Notes: generated from the letters alone by a model not told the origin. Counted from the first letter of the stretch, positions 35,228 to 44,794 are shown. The stretch is 64,000 bases of DNA from Bellilinea sp034411135 (GCA_034411135.1 DAOUMN010000021.1:186001-250000), one strand, 5' to 3'. Program-made: numbers and translations.

Positions 35228-35776
35228 TCAGCCTAACCAGGTGAGGATTTGCTCCGTCGCGGGTGGAACCAGTGCGGCGGTAGCAGGCGATAGGGATTGA
35301 TCGAATTCAAACGCATACCCGCGTACCGAGAGCAGCATAGCTTGCGGGGCTCGCTGGTAGAGCGCTTCGGCAAGCGCCAGGCATGTGGCAGGCGTCAGGT
35401 GGTGGGTGAATGGTGAGGGTTCGTAGCCCGGTTGGATTGCTGAAAACTGGACCTCTGAAGCGATATTGCCGGTATGGGCGTCAATGAAGGCAACCCGGTT
35501 ATAGTGGCTGAGTAATTCGGCGTGCTCAGGCACAAGATGGAGATAAAACCCAATGGTAATCTGATTGGTGAGCTCCATGAGGTGCTCGCGGGGTAATGCG
35601 GGTAACTCGTATCCCAGGTGGCTGGCAATCTCGCGCAGAATGTGCCAGGCAACACCATCGTCCTGGCGATCGACGTTGCCATAACCCAATAACAGCGTGG
35701 TCAGTGAGGCAGCAGGTTCCTGATTACATGCAGTCTCAGGAACCTGCTGGGGACTGTGTAAATCCAGGTCAGGCAT
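35228..35776 (-). CDS. [NiFe] hydrogenase maturation protease
   Basis: A HybD/HoxW-type endopeptidase, 182 aa, that removes the C-terminal tail of the large subunit after nickel insertion. The nickel-binding motifs are LLLGYGNVDRQDDGVAW (Asp) and VAFIDAH (Asp), and HHLTPATCLALAEAL holds the conserved His. An N-terminal extension of about 25 residues is unusual. The start overlaps the large-subunit gene by 8 bases. This agrees with the large subunit keeping a 27-residue tail after its last ligand. Confidence 0.92.
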   Translation of the reverse strand: MPDLDLHSPQQVPETACNQEPAASLTTLLLGYGNVDRQDDGVAWHILREIASHLGYELPALPREHLMELTNQITIGFYLHLVPEHAELLSHYNRVAFIDAHTGNIASEVQFSAIQPGYEPSPFTHHLTPATCLALAEALYQRAPQAMLLSVRGYAFEFDQSLSPATAALVPPATEQILTWLG

Positions 35777-37205
35777 TCGAGCGGGAAATGGTTTTGATCA
35801 GATTACCTTGCGAGTCGAGCATCTCGATCTGGATGGGCATCTGACCAACGGCATGGGTTGAACAAGACAGGCACGGGTCGTACGCGCGCACAGCGGCTTC
35901 AACCCGGTTTAACAAACCTTCGCGGATTTGTTGCCCGTTGATGTAAGTCTTTGCAACGCTATCCACTGCTTTGCTCATCGCCCAGTTGTTATTACCCGTG
36001 GCAACGATCATATTAACTCGGGTTAACTGACCGTTCGGGTTTGCCCAGTAGTGATGCCACAGGGTTCCGCGCGGAGCTTCGATGACGCCAACTCCCTCGC
36101 CGCGAAAATCCTGACGGGTGTTAAGGATATCCGTGCTCAGAATGTCAGCATCTTCGCATAGAACGCGCACATTTTCGGCGGCATATAAGGCTTCGATCAG
36201 GCGGGCGTAGTGATAATACAGCGTATTTTCAACCGGTTTTCCGCCGTTTAGAGCTTTGAACACCTTTAGTTCGGCATCTGCCAGCGGGGTTGCCATGCGC
36301 TCGCTGGCATTCAGGCGCCCCAACGGACCGACTCGATAGACGCCGCCGGGGTAACCGAGCTTTTTGTAATAGGGGAACTTCAGATAGGACCAGGATTCCA
36401 CATGTTCGGCGATATAATCCAGGTAACGGCGGCTATCGAAATGCTCAAGCAGTTGACCGGCTGAATCCACAAGGCGGACATCACCGTCATACAATTCGTG
36501 GGTGTTGCCTGGTTTGACCAGTCCAAGGTATCCGGTTGGGAAGACCGCAAATTTTTCGATATCTTCGCGGTTTTTGGCAGCCCAATCCTTGAAGATTTGA
36601 ATACCCAACTGGATGGTGGCGATGGTTTCATCCAGCCCTGCCAGGATGGTATCTCGTTCCTCGCGCTTGAGGGCTTTGTTAACCCCGCCAGGAACCGCAA
36701 ACACCGGGTGAATGCGCCGCCCGCCAAGTGTGTTGATGATTTCCTGCCCGTACTTACGCAAGTTGACGGCTTTAAGGGTCAATTCGGGGTTTGCCTGAAT
36801 TAATCCAACCACATTACGTACGGCTGGGTCAGCGTCAAAGCCGAGCAGCAGATCCGGTCCAGCCAGTTCAAAGAAGTGCATCCCATGACTTTGGATGATC
36901 TGCCCCATGTGCATCAACTCGCGCAGCAATTGAGCTGGGCGGGGTGCTGGTGAGCCGTATAACTCATCACCAGCTTTGGCGGCTGCCAGGTGATGCGAAA
37001 CCGGGCAAATACCGCAAATGCGCGGTGTGATGGTCGGCATCTCGAAGACCATGCGACCTTCACAGAATTTTTCAAACCCGCGGAATTCATTGACATGCAG
37101 GTAGGCATGTTCTACATTGCCATCCGGTTTCATGTGGATGGTAACCTTGGCGTGTCCTTCGATCCGGGTTACTGGCTCGATAGTAATTTTTTGAGTCGTC
37201 ATCAT
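35769..37205 (-). CDS. soluble [NiFe] hydrogenase large subunit (HoxH/HydL type)
   Basis: Catalytic subunit, 478 aa. Nickel ligands are in RICGICPVSHH (Cys64, Cys67) and DPCLSCSTH (Cys445, Cys448), with His451 as the cleavage neighbour. A 27-residue tail follows for the protease encoded next. RIEGHAK near the N-terminus is conserved. The all-Cys ligand set shows a [NiFe], not a [NiFeSe], enzyme. Its relatives are group 3 soluble enzymes (HoxH, HydL of bifurcating HydABCSL). It lies 17 bases after the small subunit. It should exchange H2 and protons with electrons from the HydS and NuoG-like subunits in the cytoplasm. Confidence 0.95.
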   Translation of the reverse strand: MMTTQKITIEPVTRIEGHAKVTIHMKPDGNVEHAYLHVNEFRGFEKFCEGRMVFEMPTITPRICGICPVSHHLAAAKAGDELYGSPAPRPAQLLRELMHMGQIIQSHGMHFFELAGPDLLLGFDADPAVRNVVGLIQANPELTLKAVNLRKYGQEIINTLGGRRIHPVFAVPGGVNKALKREERDTILAGLDETIATIQLGIQIFKDWAAKNREDIEKFAVFPTGYLGLVKPGNTHELYDGDVRLVDSAGQLLEHFDSRRYLDYIAEHVESWSYLKFPYYKKLGYPGGVYRVGPLGRLNASERMATPLADAELKVFKALNGGKPVENTLYYHYARLIEALYAAENVRVLCEDADILSTDILNTRQDFRGEGVGVIEAPRGTLWHHYWANPNGQLTRVNMIVATGNNNWAMSKAVDSVAKTYINGQQIREGLLNRVEAAVRAYDPCLSCSTHAVGQMPIQIEMLDSQGNLIKTISRSNA

Positions 37206-37222
37206 TCCCTTCCTTATTACGA

Positions 37223-37765
37223 TTAATGCCAGTGGAGCAGATCGTCTTTGAGAACCGGTCGCCGTCCCTGGGCTAATTCCGCCAGGACATAGAAGATGGT
37301 ATCGGCATCCGGCGGGCAGCCGGGAACAAACAGGTCAACCGGCACCACTTCATGCAGCGCGCGTACCCGCGTTGGCACCGCTAGTTCCGGGTCGTCGGGA
37401 ATTTTGCCTTCCGAGTCAGTGCTTTCGGTTTCGATGTAGGCACGGCGCAACGATTCTTCGATGGTGAAGAAATTGCGCATTGCCGGAACGCCGCCGAATA
37501 CGGCGCAGTCACCCAGGGCGACCAGGATTTTACAGCGCTTGCGCATCAGGTGAGCCACTTCCTCGTTGGTGGTATTGTTGATACCGCCTTCCAGGATGCC
37601 AACATCGACGCCGCTCTCATCCGGTTGTTTAAGATCCGTGATTGGAGTGGCACGCAAGTCTGCCAATTCAATCACTTTGGCGAGCCGCTCGTCCATGTCC
37701 AACAGGGACATGTGACAGCCAGCGCAGCCTGCCAGCCAGTCGGAAGCAATTTTAGGTTTTGTCAT
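37223..37765 (-). CDS. soluble [NiFe] hydrogenase small subunit (HoxY/HydS type)
   Basis: A 180-aa short small subunit holding a single proximal [4Fe-4S] cluster. Ligands fall in the N-terminal LAGCAGCHMSLLD (Cys14, Cys17), GDCAVFGG, and PGCPPDAD. No twin-arginine signal and no additional C-terminal cluster domain are present, which fits group 3 cytoplasmic enzymes. It lies between the NuoG-like subunit (29-base gap) and the large subunit (17-base gap). Confidence 0.95.
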   Translation of the reverse strand: MTKPKIASDWLAGCAGCHMSLLDMDERLAKVIELADLRATPITDLKQPDESGVDVGILEGGINNTTNEEVAHLMRKRCKILVALGDCAVFGGVPAMRNFFTIEESLRRAYIETESTDSEGKIPDDPELAVPTRVRALHEVVPVDLFVPGCPPDADTIFYVLAELAQGRRPVLKDDLLHWH

Positions 37766-37794
37766 ACCAAATTCTCCTCATCTATAAACCAACA

Positions 37795-39759
37795 TCAGGC
37801 AACGATCCGAACCGGGGCAACCCGGCTGACCAGAGCGTCTTTCCAACCATCACCGTCCTGGTACACCAGTCCCAGCCGTTGGGCAATCGCAGCCAGTACT
37901 GCCTCATTCGTCCAGATGCCTTCGCGTGGTTCGAGGACCTTATGGGCTGCCTGCAATTGACCGGTAAAGTTAAGATAATGACCTTCCTGCTCGAGCCAAT
38001 TTACAACCGGGAAGACCACGTCTGCCATTGCAGTCAACCTGGAAGTGTGGCTTGCCTGAACGATCAGGCTGGGTGCTTTTTCGAGCAGTTTCACCACCTT
38101 TTCCGAAGGATTGTCGTCACCCAAGGCGACATAGGCGACCTTGTGACCGTTCATTTTGAAGGGACGGTCAAGTTCATACTGGGCGGCTGCCAGCGCATTG
38201 GCTCCGCCTTTGATGCTCAACAGGGTTGCGTTGGTCGTTTGCGCCAGTTGAAGCAAAAGATCCAACGCGGGTTCATCCATCTTCTCCGGGTTGTATATAA
38301 TTACCGGACTGGAGCTTCCCGCCAGTTTGAAGGCAGCTTCCAGAAGCAGATCGCTGGCAATACCGGTTTTTTCACTTGCCCGTTTGACTTCCTGGTCTGC
38401 CTGACCGGTGTAAGCAGTGCGGTTCTGTCCCAGTTTAGCAACTGCGGCGTATAAACCTTGCAGCAACGCTTTTTCGGTGTTTTTATGCGGCGCAAGTCCG
38501 CAGTGCGCCAGTGTTCCAAGGGCATTTTCTTCGCTGTCAACGACAATGAGATGGACACCTTCCGGGAAGCGGCGGCGGATGAAGAAACCGAGAACTTCAT
38601 GTTCGTTGACCAAATCAGCACCAAATACGAAGAATGCGCCAGCCTGATCAACCGCATCCAGTGAACCTTCGAAGGGTTTTGCATCCCGGGCGGCGGTATG
38701 GCTTAGCAGTGTGGTTTTGCTGCCTTCCTCCAGAGATGTAACCATGTCTGATTTTAGACCATTGGCAAAGACTTGGCGGAAAAGGTGCAAACTCTCGGCG
38801 GGCAAGCGGGTGGAAGCGAGCGCAGCAGTCCCATTGGCGCCGGCTGCCTGTATTTTATCCACTGCTGCTTGAATGGCTTCTTCCCAGCTGGCTGGTTTGA
38901 GCGCGCCGTTATGGCGCACCATCGGGGTCGTGATACGCTCGCGGTCGTCGTTTGCTGGGTAGAAGCGTCCAACTTTACAGGTTACCCCGCCGTTTACGGA
39001 GGCTTCCCAATTTCCGTCAATGCGGATCAGATGCCCGTCGCGGGTAAGCACTTCCAAACCACAGCCAATCGAGCAGCCAACGCAGACAGTCGAATGACGG
39101 TCGACGGTGGTGTTTTGTCCGCGGTAGGCGCTGCGCCGGTCAATCAGTGCACCGGTTGGGCAGACCTGTACGCACATACCGCAAGAGACGCAGGTGCTCT
39201 CTCCCAGTGGGACATTTAAATCAGCGATGACGAAGGTCTTGGCGCCGCGTTCCTCGACACCAAGGGTGTTGACCCCAACCAGTTCCGAGCAGGCACGAAT
39301 GCAGCGCCGGCACAGGATGCAGCGATTGTGTTCAAGAATGAAGTAAGGATGGGAGGCATCCACCGGGTAGGGCTGCCAGTTGGGCTGGAGTGGCCAGTGG
39401 GTCATGCCTTCGCCGTAGGCGGCATTTTGCAGTTCGCAATCGCTACCGCTGACCTGGCAATATGGACAGAAGTGATTGCGCTCACTAAAGATGAGCGTCA
39501 GAACGAATTTGCGCGCTTTGCGGATTTCCTCCGAGTCGGTCTTAATAACCATATTGTTGCTGACCGGCAGGGTGCAGGAGGCTTGAAGAGTACGGAAGCC
39601 TTCGATCGCTACCATGCACAGGCGACAGCCCCCGTATGGTTTTAGATGAGGATGGTCACACAGGGTTGGGATGTGAATTCCTGCCTGGCGCGCAGCGTTC
39701 AGGACGGTTGTTCCTTCAGGTACCTCAATTTTTTGATCATCAATGATTATGGTTACCAT
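37795..39759 (-). CDS. NuoG-like Fe-S subunit of the hydrogenase (HydA of HydABCSL type)
   Basis: A 654-aa electron-transfer subunit. Cysteines 34, 45, 48 and 62 form an N-terminal [2Fe-2S] site. A His/Cys site follows (HFCPYC and a further Cys), then two ferredoxin-type [4Fe-4S] sites (147-157 and 190-200) and a formate-dehydrogenase-like [4Fe-4S] site (226, 229, 233, 261). The remaining part resembles the NuoG/FdhA molybdopterin domain but has no catalytic Cys or Sec motif, so it is structural. It would bridge the flavin subunits and the small subunit. The ATG at 39757-39759 is preceded by AAGGAG; the longer frame lacks such a site. Confidence 0.9.
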   Translation of the reverse strand: MVTIIIDDQKIEVPEGTTVLNAARQAGIHIPTLCDHPHLKPYGGCRLCMVAIEGFRTLQASCTLPVSNNMVIKTDSEEIRKARKFVLTLIFSERNHFCPYCQVSGSDCELQNAAYGEGMTHWPLQPNWQPYPVDASHPYFILEHNRCILCRRCIRACSELVGVNTLGVEERGAKTFVIADLNVPLGESTCVSCGMCVQVCPTGALIDRRSAYRGQNTTVDRHSTVCVGCSIGCGLEVLTRDGHLIRIDGNWEASVNGGVTCKVGRFYPANDDRERITTPMVRHNGALKPASWEEAIQAAVDKIQAAGANGTAALASTRLPAESLHLFRQVFANGLKSDMVTSLEEGSKTTLLSHTAARDAKPFEGSLDAVDQAGAFFVFGADLVNEHEVLGFFIRRRFPEGVHLIVVDSEENALGTLAHCGLAPHKNTEKALLQGLYAAVAKLGQNRTAYTGQADQEVKRASEKTGIASDLLLEAAFKLAGSSSPVIIYNPEKMDEPALDLLLQLAQTTNATLLSIKGGANALAAAQYELDRPFKMNGHKVAYVALGDDNPSEKVVKLLEKAPSLIVQASHTSRLTAMADVVFPVVNWLEQEGHYLNFTGQLQAAHKVLEPREGIWTNEAVLAAIAQRLGLVYQDGDGWKDALVSRVAPVRIVA

Positions 39760-39834
39760 TCCAATCACGCTCCTTTTTGGGATCAAATTTCTATCATTCT
39801 GTCATCGCTGAGTTAGGGGAATTTGGTCAAGTAG

Positions 39835-39850
39835 TTCTTTATAAAGAACC
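39835..39850. promoter_or_regulatory. perfect 16-base palindrome between focA-like and hydA-like genes
   Basis: GTTCTTTATAAAGAAC is fully self-complementary and lies 75 bases before the NuoG-like start codon. It could be an operator or an mRNA hairpin near the end of the FocA-like message. No T-run follows. Confidence 0.4.
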
Positions 39851-39869
39851 TTTTCAATCATCATTCAGA

Positions 39870-40748
39870 TTACCTTTCCCACTTGCGTAAGTACACAAAC
39901 CAATAAACCAACCCAACCAGTACAGCGCCGCCAATGATGTTACCGATGGTTACCGGAAACAGATTGTTGGCGAAAAATGAGCCCCAGTTCAGGTTGGCGA
40001 ATGTATCCATCGTGACACCTGCGTTAATCAACGACGCAGATTCCCAGAACGAGGCTGGCGCGAATTGCTTGACCAGGATCCCCATTGGGATGAAATACAT
40101 GTTGGCGACCGAGTGCTCAAAACCGGCAGCGACAAAGCCGGAAATGGGCAGGATGATGGCAAGGATCTTGTCTGCAGTAGTGCGGGCAGAATAACACAGC
40201 CAAACGGCCATACATACCATGGCATTACACATGATGCCAAGCGCAACTGCTTGCATAAAGTCTAGATTGACCTTGCTATTGGCAATGTTGAGCGCGTTCA
40301 ATCCGATCGACCCACCGCCAAATGTGTACTGGCGGGTGAACAGCATTAATACGGCGGTTGCTAAAGCACCGGTAAAATTGCCCACATAGACGACGATCCA
40401 GTTGCTGAGTAATGCACTGAGCCTGACCTTCCGGTTGGTGAATGCCATAATGATCAGTATGTTTCCAGTGAACAATTCGGCGCCGCCAACGATTACCAGG
40501 ATCAGTCCGAGCGTGAACACCAAGCCACCCAGCAGGCGCGCGACGCCAAAGGGCAGGTGCGCAGCGCCAGCAGTCACTGTAGTAGCGAAAATACTACCCA
40601 AAGCGATGAACGCACCAGCCAGGATAGCCAAGGCAAATTGAGGTAGCACTGCCAGGTTGGCTTTTTTGACCCCAATTGCTTCTGCCTTGTACGCCATTTC
40701 GGCGGGCATCAGCGCATCGATGGAAAAGGTGGTGTTCTCAGCAGACAT
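39870..40748 (-). CDS. formate/nitrite transporter family channel (FocA-like)
   Basis: A 292-aa inner-membrane channel of the FNT family with six hydrophobic helices. It carries the family signature GFEHSVANMYFIPMGI, and the conserved segment GGAELFTGN in the third helix. FNT proteins pass formate, nitrite or hydrosulfide. The protein lies inside the hydrogenase operon between the second NuoF and the NuoG-like gene, which favours formate and links it to H2 metabolism. No ribosome site is obvious before the ATG. Hydrosulfide transport (HSC) would be an alternative. Confidence 0.9.
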   Translation of the reverse strand: MSAENTTFSIDALMPAEMAYKAEAIGVKKANLAVLPQFALAILAGAFIALGSIFATTVTAGAAHLPFGVARLLGGLVFTLGLILVIVGGAELFTGNILIIMAFTNRKVRLSALLSNWIVVYVGNFTGALATAVLMLFTRQYTFGGGSIGLNALNIANSKVNLDFMQAVALGIMCNAMVCMAVWLCYSARTTADKILAIILPISGFVAAGFEHSVANMYFIPMGILVKQFAPASFWESASLINAGVTMDTFANLNWGSFFANNLFPVTIGNIIGGAVLVGLVYWFVYLRKWER

Positions 40749-40780
40749 TTTGTTCGTTCGTTACATATCCAGTGCAAACC

Positions 40781-42421
40781 TTAGTGTTGTGGTACCAGCG
40801 CTTCCGTTTTGCACACACCTGCCGGGCAAACTTTAAGCCGGATGTGTGCCTCGACTTCGGCACGGAAGTAGTTGAGAATATCCTTCAACGGCGTCCCAGC
40901 GGTTTGACCAAGACCGCAGTTTGAAAGCATGTACAGGTTTTCGGACAATTCGATCAACTTATCCAGATCGCGCAGTGAGGCTTCCCCTTTTGAGACCTTG
41001 TCCAGCATTTCGTAAGCTCGCTGGGTGCCAATGCGACAGGGATTGCACTTTCCGCATGATTCCACCCGGAAGAAGTTCATCAACACCTTGGCAAGATCAA
41101 CCACGCAGGTGTCTTCATTGCAAATCAACAATGCACCAGAACCAAGTGAAACACCAGCTTTGCTGAATGAGTCGAAATCCATGGGGGTATCTTGCAAGGA
41201 TGCCGGAATGATCGAACCACTGGAACCACCGGTTTGAGCAAGCTTGAAGTTGGCACTGTCCTTCATGCCTTTGGCGTAGAAAGCAATGACTTCACGCAAG
41301 GTGATCCCCATCGGCACTTCAATCAGACCGGTGATATTGACATTGCCCATGATGGTGTACACCTTGGTGCCTGGGCTGCTGGGGGTGCCGAAACTGCGGT
41401 ACCAATCGGCGCCCTGATTGATGATGGGGGGAACATTGGCGAGTGTTTCAACATTGTTGACCAGTGTGGGTTTACCCCACAAACCTGCCGTGGTGGGGAA
41501 GGGTGGACGGGAGCGGGGCTGCCCGCGCTTACCTTCAATAGACTCGATCAATGCGGTCTCTTCACCGCAGATGTATGCGCCGGCGCCCGAGTGAATGTGA
41601 ATGTCAAAATTGAAATCGGTGCCAAATATATTCTTGCCGAGGAAACCCATTTCGCGCGCGTCCAGAATGGCTTTCTTCAGGCGTTGCTGAGCAAGAACGT
41701 ACTCACCTCGAATGTAGATATAACCTTCGTCCGCACCGACTGCATAACCAGCCAATGCCATTGCTTCAATAATGCTGTGCGGGTCACCTTCGAGAATCAG
41801 ACGGTCTTTGAATGTACCTGGCTCGGACTCGTCAGCGTTGCAAATGACATATTTTTTACCGAGCTTTTCACGGGCAACGAAACCCCACTTGGTTCCAGTT
41901 GGAAAACCAGCTCCGCCGCGACCACGCAAACCCGATTTCTTGATTTCCTCAATTACCTCTGCGGGTTGCATTGTGGACAGGGCTTTTCCCAATGCCTGGT
42001 AGCCCTCGTTGAGGATGTAATCTTCGATGTCGTTCGGGTCAATGATGCCAGCGCGGCGCAGTACGATGCGCTGTTCGGCTGGGAGGGTGCCCTTGCGTGC
42101 GTGCAGCCAGGCAATCCGTCCGGATAATTCACGCACCGAGGCTTCCAATTCAACGGCAATTCTGCCTTTGTAAAGGTGTTCCTCGACCAAGTAGGCAACT
42201 TGATCGGCGCGGACAGGACCGTAGATGACCGCCTCCGGATAGACAATGACTAGCGGCAGGGCATCGTGACGACCAACATCGCCGACCTGGACGAGCGAAA
42301 TTTCATCTTCCAGACCAAAGGCTTTGATGTGCTGCTGCATGGCATCGAATACTTCCTGCCCGCCGCGTTGAAGGCTTACCGGATCACTGGAGACAAGTAC
42401 CATAGAGCGTACGGTTTTCAT
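40781..42421 (-). CDS. second NuoF-like flavoprotein without terminal ferredoxin domain
   Basis: A 546-aa NADH-binding flavoprotein. FMN and NADH sites are seen in GLRGRGGAGFPTGTKWGF and the ADESEPGTFKDR stretch, and the [4Fe-4S] site in ESCGKCNPCRIGT. Compared with the first NuoF of this locus it lacks the N-terminal [2Fe-2S] cysteines (the region reads SSDPVSLQRGG) and has no C-terminal 2x[4Fe-4S] ferredoxin domain. It ends with CPAGVCKTEALVPQH. It pairs with the NuoE-like gene 14 bases upstream. Perhaps an NAD(P)-only diaphorase module or a structural partner. Confidence 0.93.
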   Translation of the reverse strand: MKTVRSMVLVSSDPVSLQRGGQEVFDAMQQHIKAFGLEDEISLVQVGDVGRHDALPLVIVYPEAVIYGPVRADQVAYLVEEHLYKGRIAVELEASVRELSGRIAWLHARKGTLPAEQRIVLRRAGIIDPNDIEDYILNEGYQALGKALSTMQPAEVIEEIKKSGLRGRGGAGFPTGTKWGFVAREKLGKKYVICNADESEPGTFKDRLILEGDPHSIIEAMALAGYAVGADEGYIYIRGEYVLAQQRLKKAILDAREMGFLGKNIFGTDFNFDIHIHSGAGAYICGEETALIESIEGKRGQPRSRPPFPTTAGLWGKPTLVNNVETLANVPPIINQGADWYRSFGTPSSPGTKVYTIMGNVNITGLIEVPMGITLREVIAFYAKGMKDSANFKLAQTGGSSGSIIPASLQDTPMDFDSFSKAGVSLGSGALLICNEDTCVVDLAKVLMNFFRVESCGKCNPCRIGTQRAYEMLDKVSKGEASLRDLDKLIELSENLYMLSNCGLGQTAGTPLKDILNYFRAEVEAHIRLKVCPAGVCKTEALVPQH

Positions 42422-42435
42422 CGGTCATCTCTCCT

Positions 42436-42915
42436 TTACTGATAACGCGCGAGAATTTCTGGAATCTTTTTGGCATCCACATTACCGTAGATGTCCTCGT
42501 CGATGACCACAACCGGTCCAACTGAGCAAACCCCAAGGCAGCTGGTGGTGATCAAGGTCCATTTTCCGTCAGGGGTGGTCTCGTCTGGCTCCAGCTGTAA
42601 TTCTTCCTTGAGGGCTTCAAACACCTCGCGGCCCCCAACCACATGGCAGGGAGCGCTCTCGCAAAATTGAATGACATGCCTGCCGCGTGGTTTGGTGGAA
42701 AGCATATGGTAGAAACTGGCGACACCAAACAAACTGCTCTTGGGTTCGTGCAAGCGGCGGCTGATTTCTTCCATCGCTTCAGCAGGCAAATACCCTAATT
42801 CGCGATTAACATCGTTCAATATGGGGATCAATTCCTCGCGGCTAGCCCCGTGCCGTTCGATGGCAGCCTGGACAACTTGCATTACCAGTTCGCTGCTTTT
42901 GGTTCCAACGCTCAT
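42436..42915 (-). CDS. second NuoE-like [2Fe-2S] subunit
   Basis: A 159-aa thioredoxin-like ferredoxin subunit. The cluster cysteines are in FCESAPCHVVGG and TTSCLGVCSVGP. The N-terminal helical part includes LIPILNDVNRELGYLPAEAM. It has an AGGAGG site before the ATG and stands directly before the second NuoF gene. Together these two would be an extra diaphorase pair for the hydrogenase. Confidence 0.93.
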   Translation of the reverse strand: MSVGTKSSELVMQVVQAAIERHGASREELIPILNDVNRELGYLPAEAMEEISRRLHEPKSSLFGVASFYHMLSTKPRGRHVIQFCESAPCHVVGGREVFEALKEELQLEPDETTPDGKWTLITTSCLGVCSVGPVVVIDEDIYGNVDAKKIPEILARYQ

Positions 42916-42966
42916 ACCCTACCTCCTTTGGATTCGTCCTTCTATCTGGATAACTTTCCTCCAGGG

Positions 42967-44748
42967 TTAGTTGATCACTACAGCGTTGAAGTTGCAGACT
43001 TGCATACAAATGCCGCACCGAATGCAGGTATCCGGATCAATGACGTGAGTCTGGCGGCGTTCGCCGCTGATGGCATTCACCGGGCAATTGCGGGCGCAGA
43101 CCGTGCAACCTGTGCAGGCATCCGGCAGAATATCGTAGTTGATCAACGCGCGGCACACCTTCGCCGGGCAGCGTTTTTCGTAAATATGAGCTTCAAATTC
43201 CTCGCGGAAGTATCGTAATGTACTCACAACCGGGTTCGGCGCGCCTTGCCCCAAACCGCATAAACTATTGGTACGGATTTCCTGGCAGAGGTGCTCCAGG
43301 GTTTCGATATCACCTTCACGGCCTTTACCATCGCAAATGCGGGTCAGGATTTCCAAAATGCGGCGGGTGCCAACCCGACAGGGCGTGCATTTCCCGCAGC
43401 TTTCATCCTGGGTGAAGTCCATAAAGTAGCGGGCAACGTCCACCATGCAGGTATCCTCATCGAGGACGATCATTCCACCAGATCCCATAATGGTGCCGGC
43501 TTGCGCCAGGGATTCATAATCCAGCGGCACATCCAGGTATTCCGCCGGGACGCAACCACCCATTGGGCCACCGATCTGAACCGCTTTGAACTGTTTGTTA
43601 TCTTTTATGCCGCCGCCGACATCGAAGATGATCTCGCGCAGAGAGATGCCCAACGGTACTTCGATCAGACCTGTATGGTTGAGATCACCTGCCAGGGCAA
43701 AGGTCTTGGTGCCTTTGCTCTTTTCGGTGCCGTAACTGGCGTACCATTCAGCGCCCTTGAGAATGATCTGCGGGATGTTGGCATAGGACTCGACATTGTT
43801 GACGTTGGTGGGTTTTCCCCATAAACCTTGCACCGAGGGGAAGGGCGGGCGGGGACGAGGTTCGCCGCGGCGTCCTTCGATAGAGGCAATCAGCGCGGTT
43901 TCTTCGCCGCACACAAACGCGCCAGCGCCCATGCGAACTTCCAGGTCAAAATTAAAACCGCTGCCGAGGATATTTTCGCCCAATAGCCCCAATGCGCGAG
44001 CTTGTTTTAGGGCGATGTTCAGGGTTGCAACAGCAATCGGGTATTCGGCGCGGCAATAGATGTAACCCTGGTGAGCGCCGATGGCATAGGCGGCGATGAT
44101 CATACCCTCGATAACGGCATGTGGATCACCTTCCAATACACGACGGTTCATGAATGCGCCAGGGTCGCCTTCATCGGCGTTGCAAACCACATATTTGACC
44201 TCGCCGGGCACCTGGCGGGTGAGCTGCCATTTTTTGCCGGTGGGGAAACCTGCCCCGCCGCGTCCACGCAAGCCAGAACGCAAAACAGTATCAATCACCT
44301 CTTCAGGGGTCATTTCGGTCAGTGCTTTTGCCAGCCCGAGGTAGCCGTCTTCGGCAATGTAATCTTCGATGTTTTCGGGGTCGATCTTGCCGCAGTTGCG
44401 CAGCACAATGCGGACTTCTTTCTGGGTTGGCGCGCCTAGCTCTTCATCGACAACCACCTTCTTGGGCATTTGAAATTTGGTTGCCACGCGCCCTTTGAGG
44501 AAATGTTCTTCCACCAGATAAGGGACATCATCTGGAGTTAAACCGACATAATGTACGCCCTCTGGGTAGACCATCATTTCTGGACCAAGGCTGCATCCGC
44601 CGATACGTGAGGTTTCCAGCACCTGAACTTCATCAATCAACCCGGTTGCAACCAATTCATCCTGAAGAGCATCGACCAGATCGTGCGCGCCTTTCTGCAG
44701 GCATTCCGGGTCAACGCATACTAATACGTGTGAGCGATAATATTTCAT
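42967..44748 (-). CDS. NuoF-like flavoprotein with ferredoxin domains (HydB/HndC type)
   Basis: A 593-aa flavin subunit. The N-terminus has a thioredoxin-like [2Fe-2S] domain (CVDPEC, later GGCSLGPE). The NuoF core follows, with GLRGRGGAGFPTGKKW, ADEGDPGAFMNRR and ESCGKCTPCRVGT. The C-terminus has a double [4Fe-4S] ferredoxin domain (CTGCTVCARNCPVNAIS and CIRCGICMQVCNF). This architecture is that of HydB and HndC of electron-bifurcating hydrogenases, where NAD(H) and ferredoxin couple. The ATG at 44748 is favoured over a TTG three codons earlier. Confidence 0.95.
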   Translation of the reverse strand: MKYYRSHVLVCVDPECLQKGAHDLVDALQDELVATGLIDEVQVLETSRIGGCSLGPEMMVYPEGVHYVGLTPDDVPYLVEEHFLKGRVATKFQMPKKVVVDEELGAPTQKEVRIVLRNCGKIDPENIEDYIAEDGYLGLAKALTEMTPEEVIDTVLRSGLRGRGGAGFPTGKKWQLTRQVPGEVKYVVCNADEGDPGAFMNRRVLEGDPHAVIEGMIIAAYAIGAHQGYIYCRAEYPIAVATLNIALKQARALGLLGENILGSGFNFDLEVRMGAGAFVCGEETALIASIEGRRGEPRPRPPFPSVQGLWGKPTNVNNVESYANIPQIILKGAEWYASYGTEKSKGTKTFALAGDLNHTGLIEVPLGISLREIIFDVGGGIKDNKQFKAVQIGGPMGGCVPAEYLDVPLDYESLAQAGTIMGSGGMIVLDEDTCMVDVARYFMDFTQDESCGKCTPCRVGTRRILEILTRICDGKGREGDIETLEHLCQEIRTNSLCGLGQGAPNPVVSTLRYFREEFEAHIYEKRCPAKVCRALINYDILPDACTGCTVCARNCPVNAISGERRQTHVIDPDTCIRCGICMQVCNFNAVVIN

Positions 44749-44794
44749 TATGTTCAACCTGTTATCAGCCAGAGATTCTCAAGTGGCGGAGTCC

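Noticed and set aside
35769..37205. Selenocysteine-containing hydrogenase
   Set aside because: All four nickel-ligand codons are ordinary cysteines, and the frame has no internal TGA.
37795..39759. Formate dehydrogenase catalytic subunit
   Set aside because: The N-terminal Fe-S series and molybdopterin-like fold are there, but the catalytic Cys/Sec-His motif is missing and the protein is short for FdhA; it fits a NuoG-like subunit.
41192..42127. Open frame of 311 codons on the plus strand
   Set aside because: Antisense shadow of the second NuoF gene; His/Gln/Asn-rich translation without family features.
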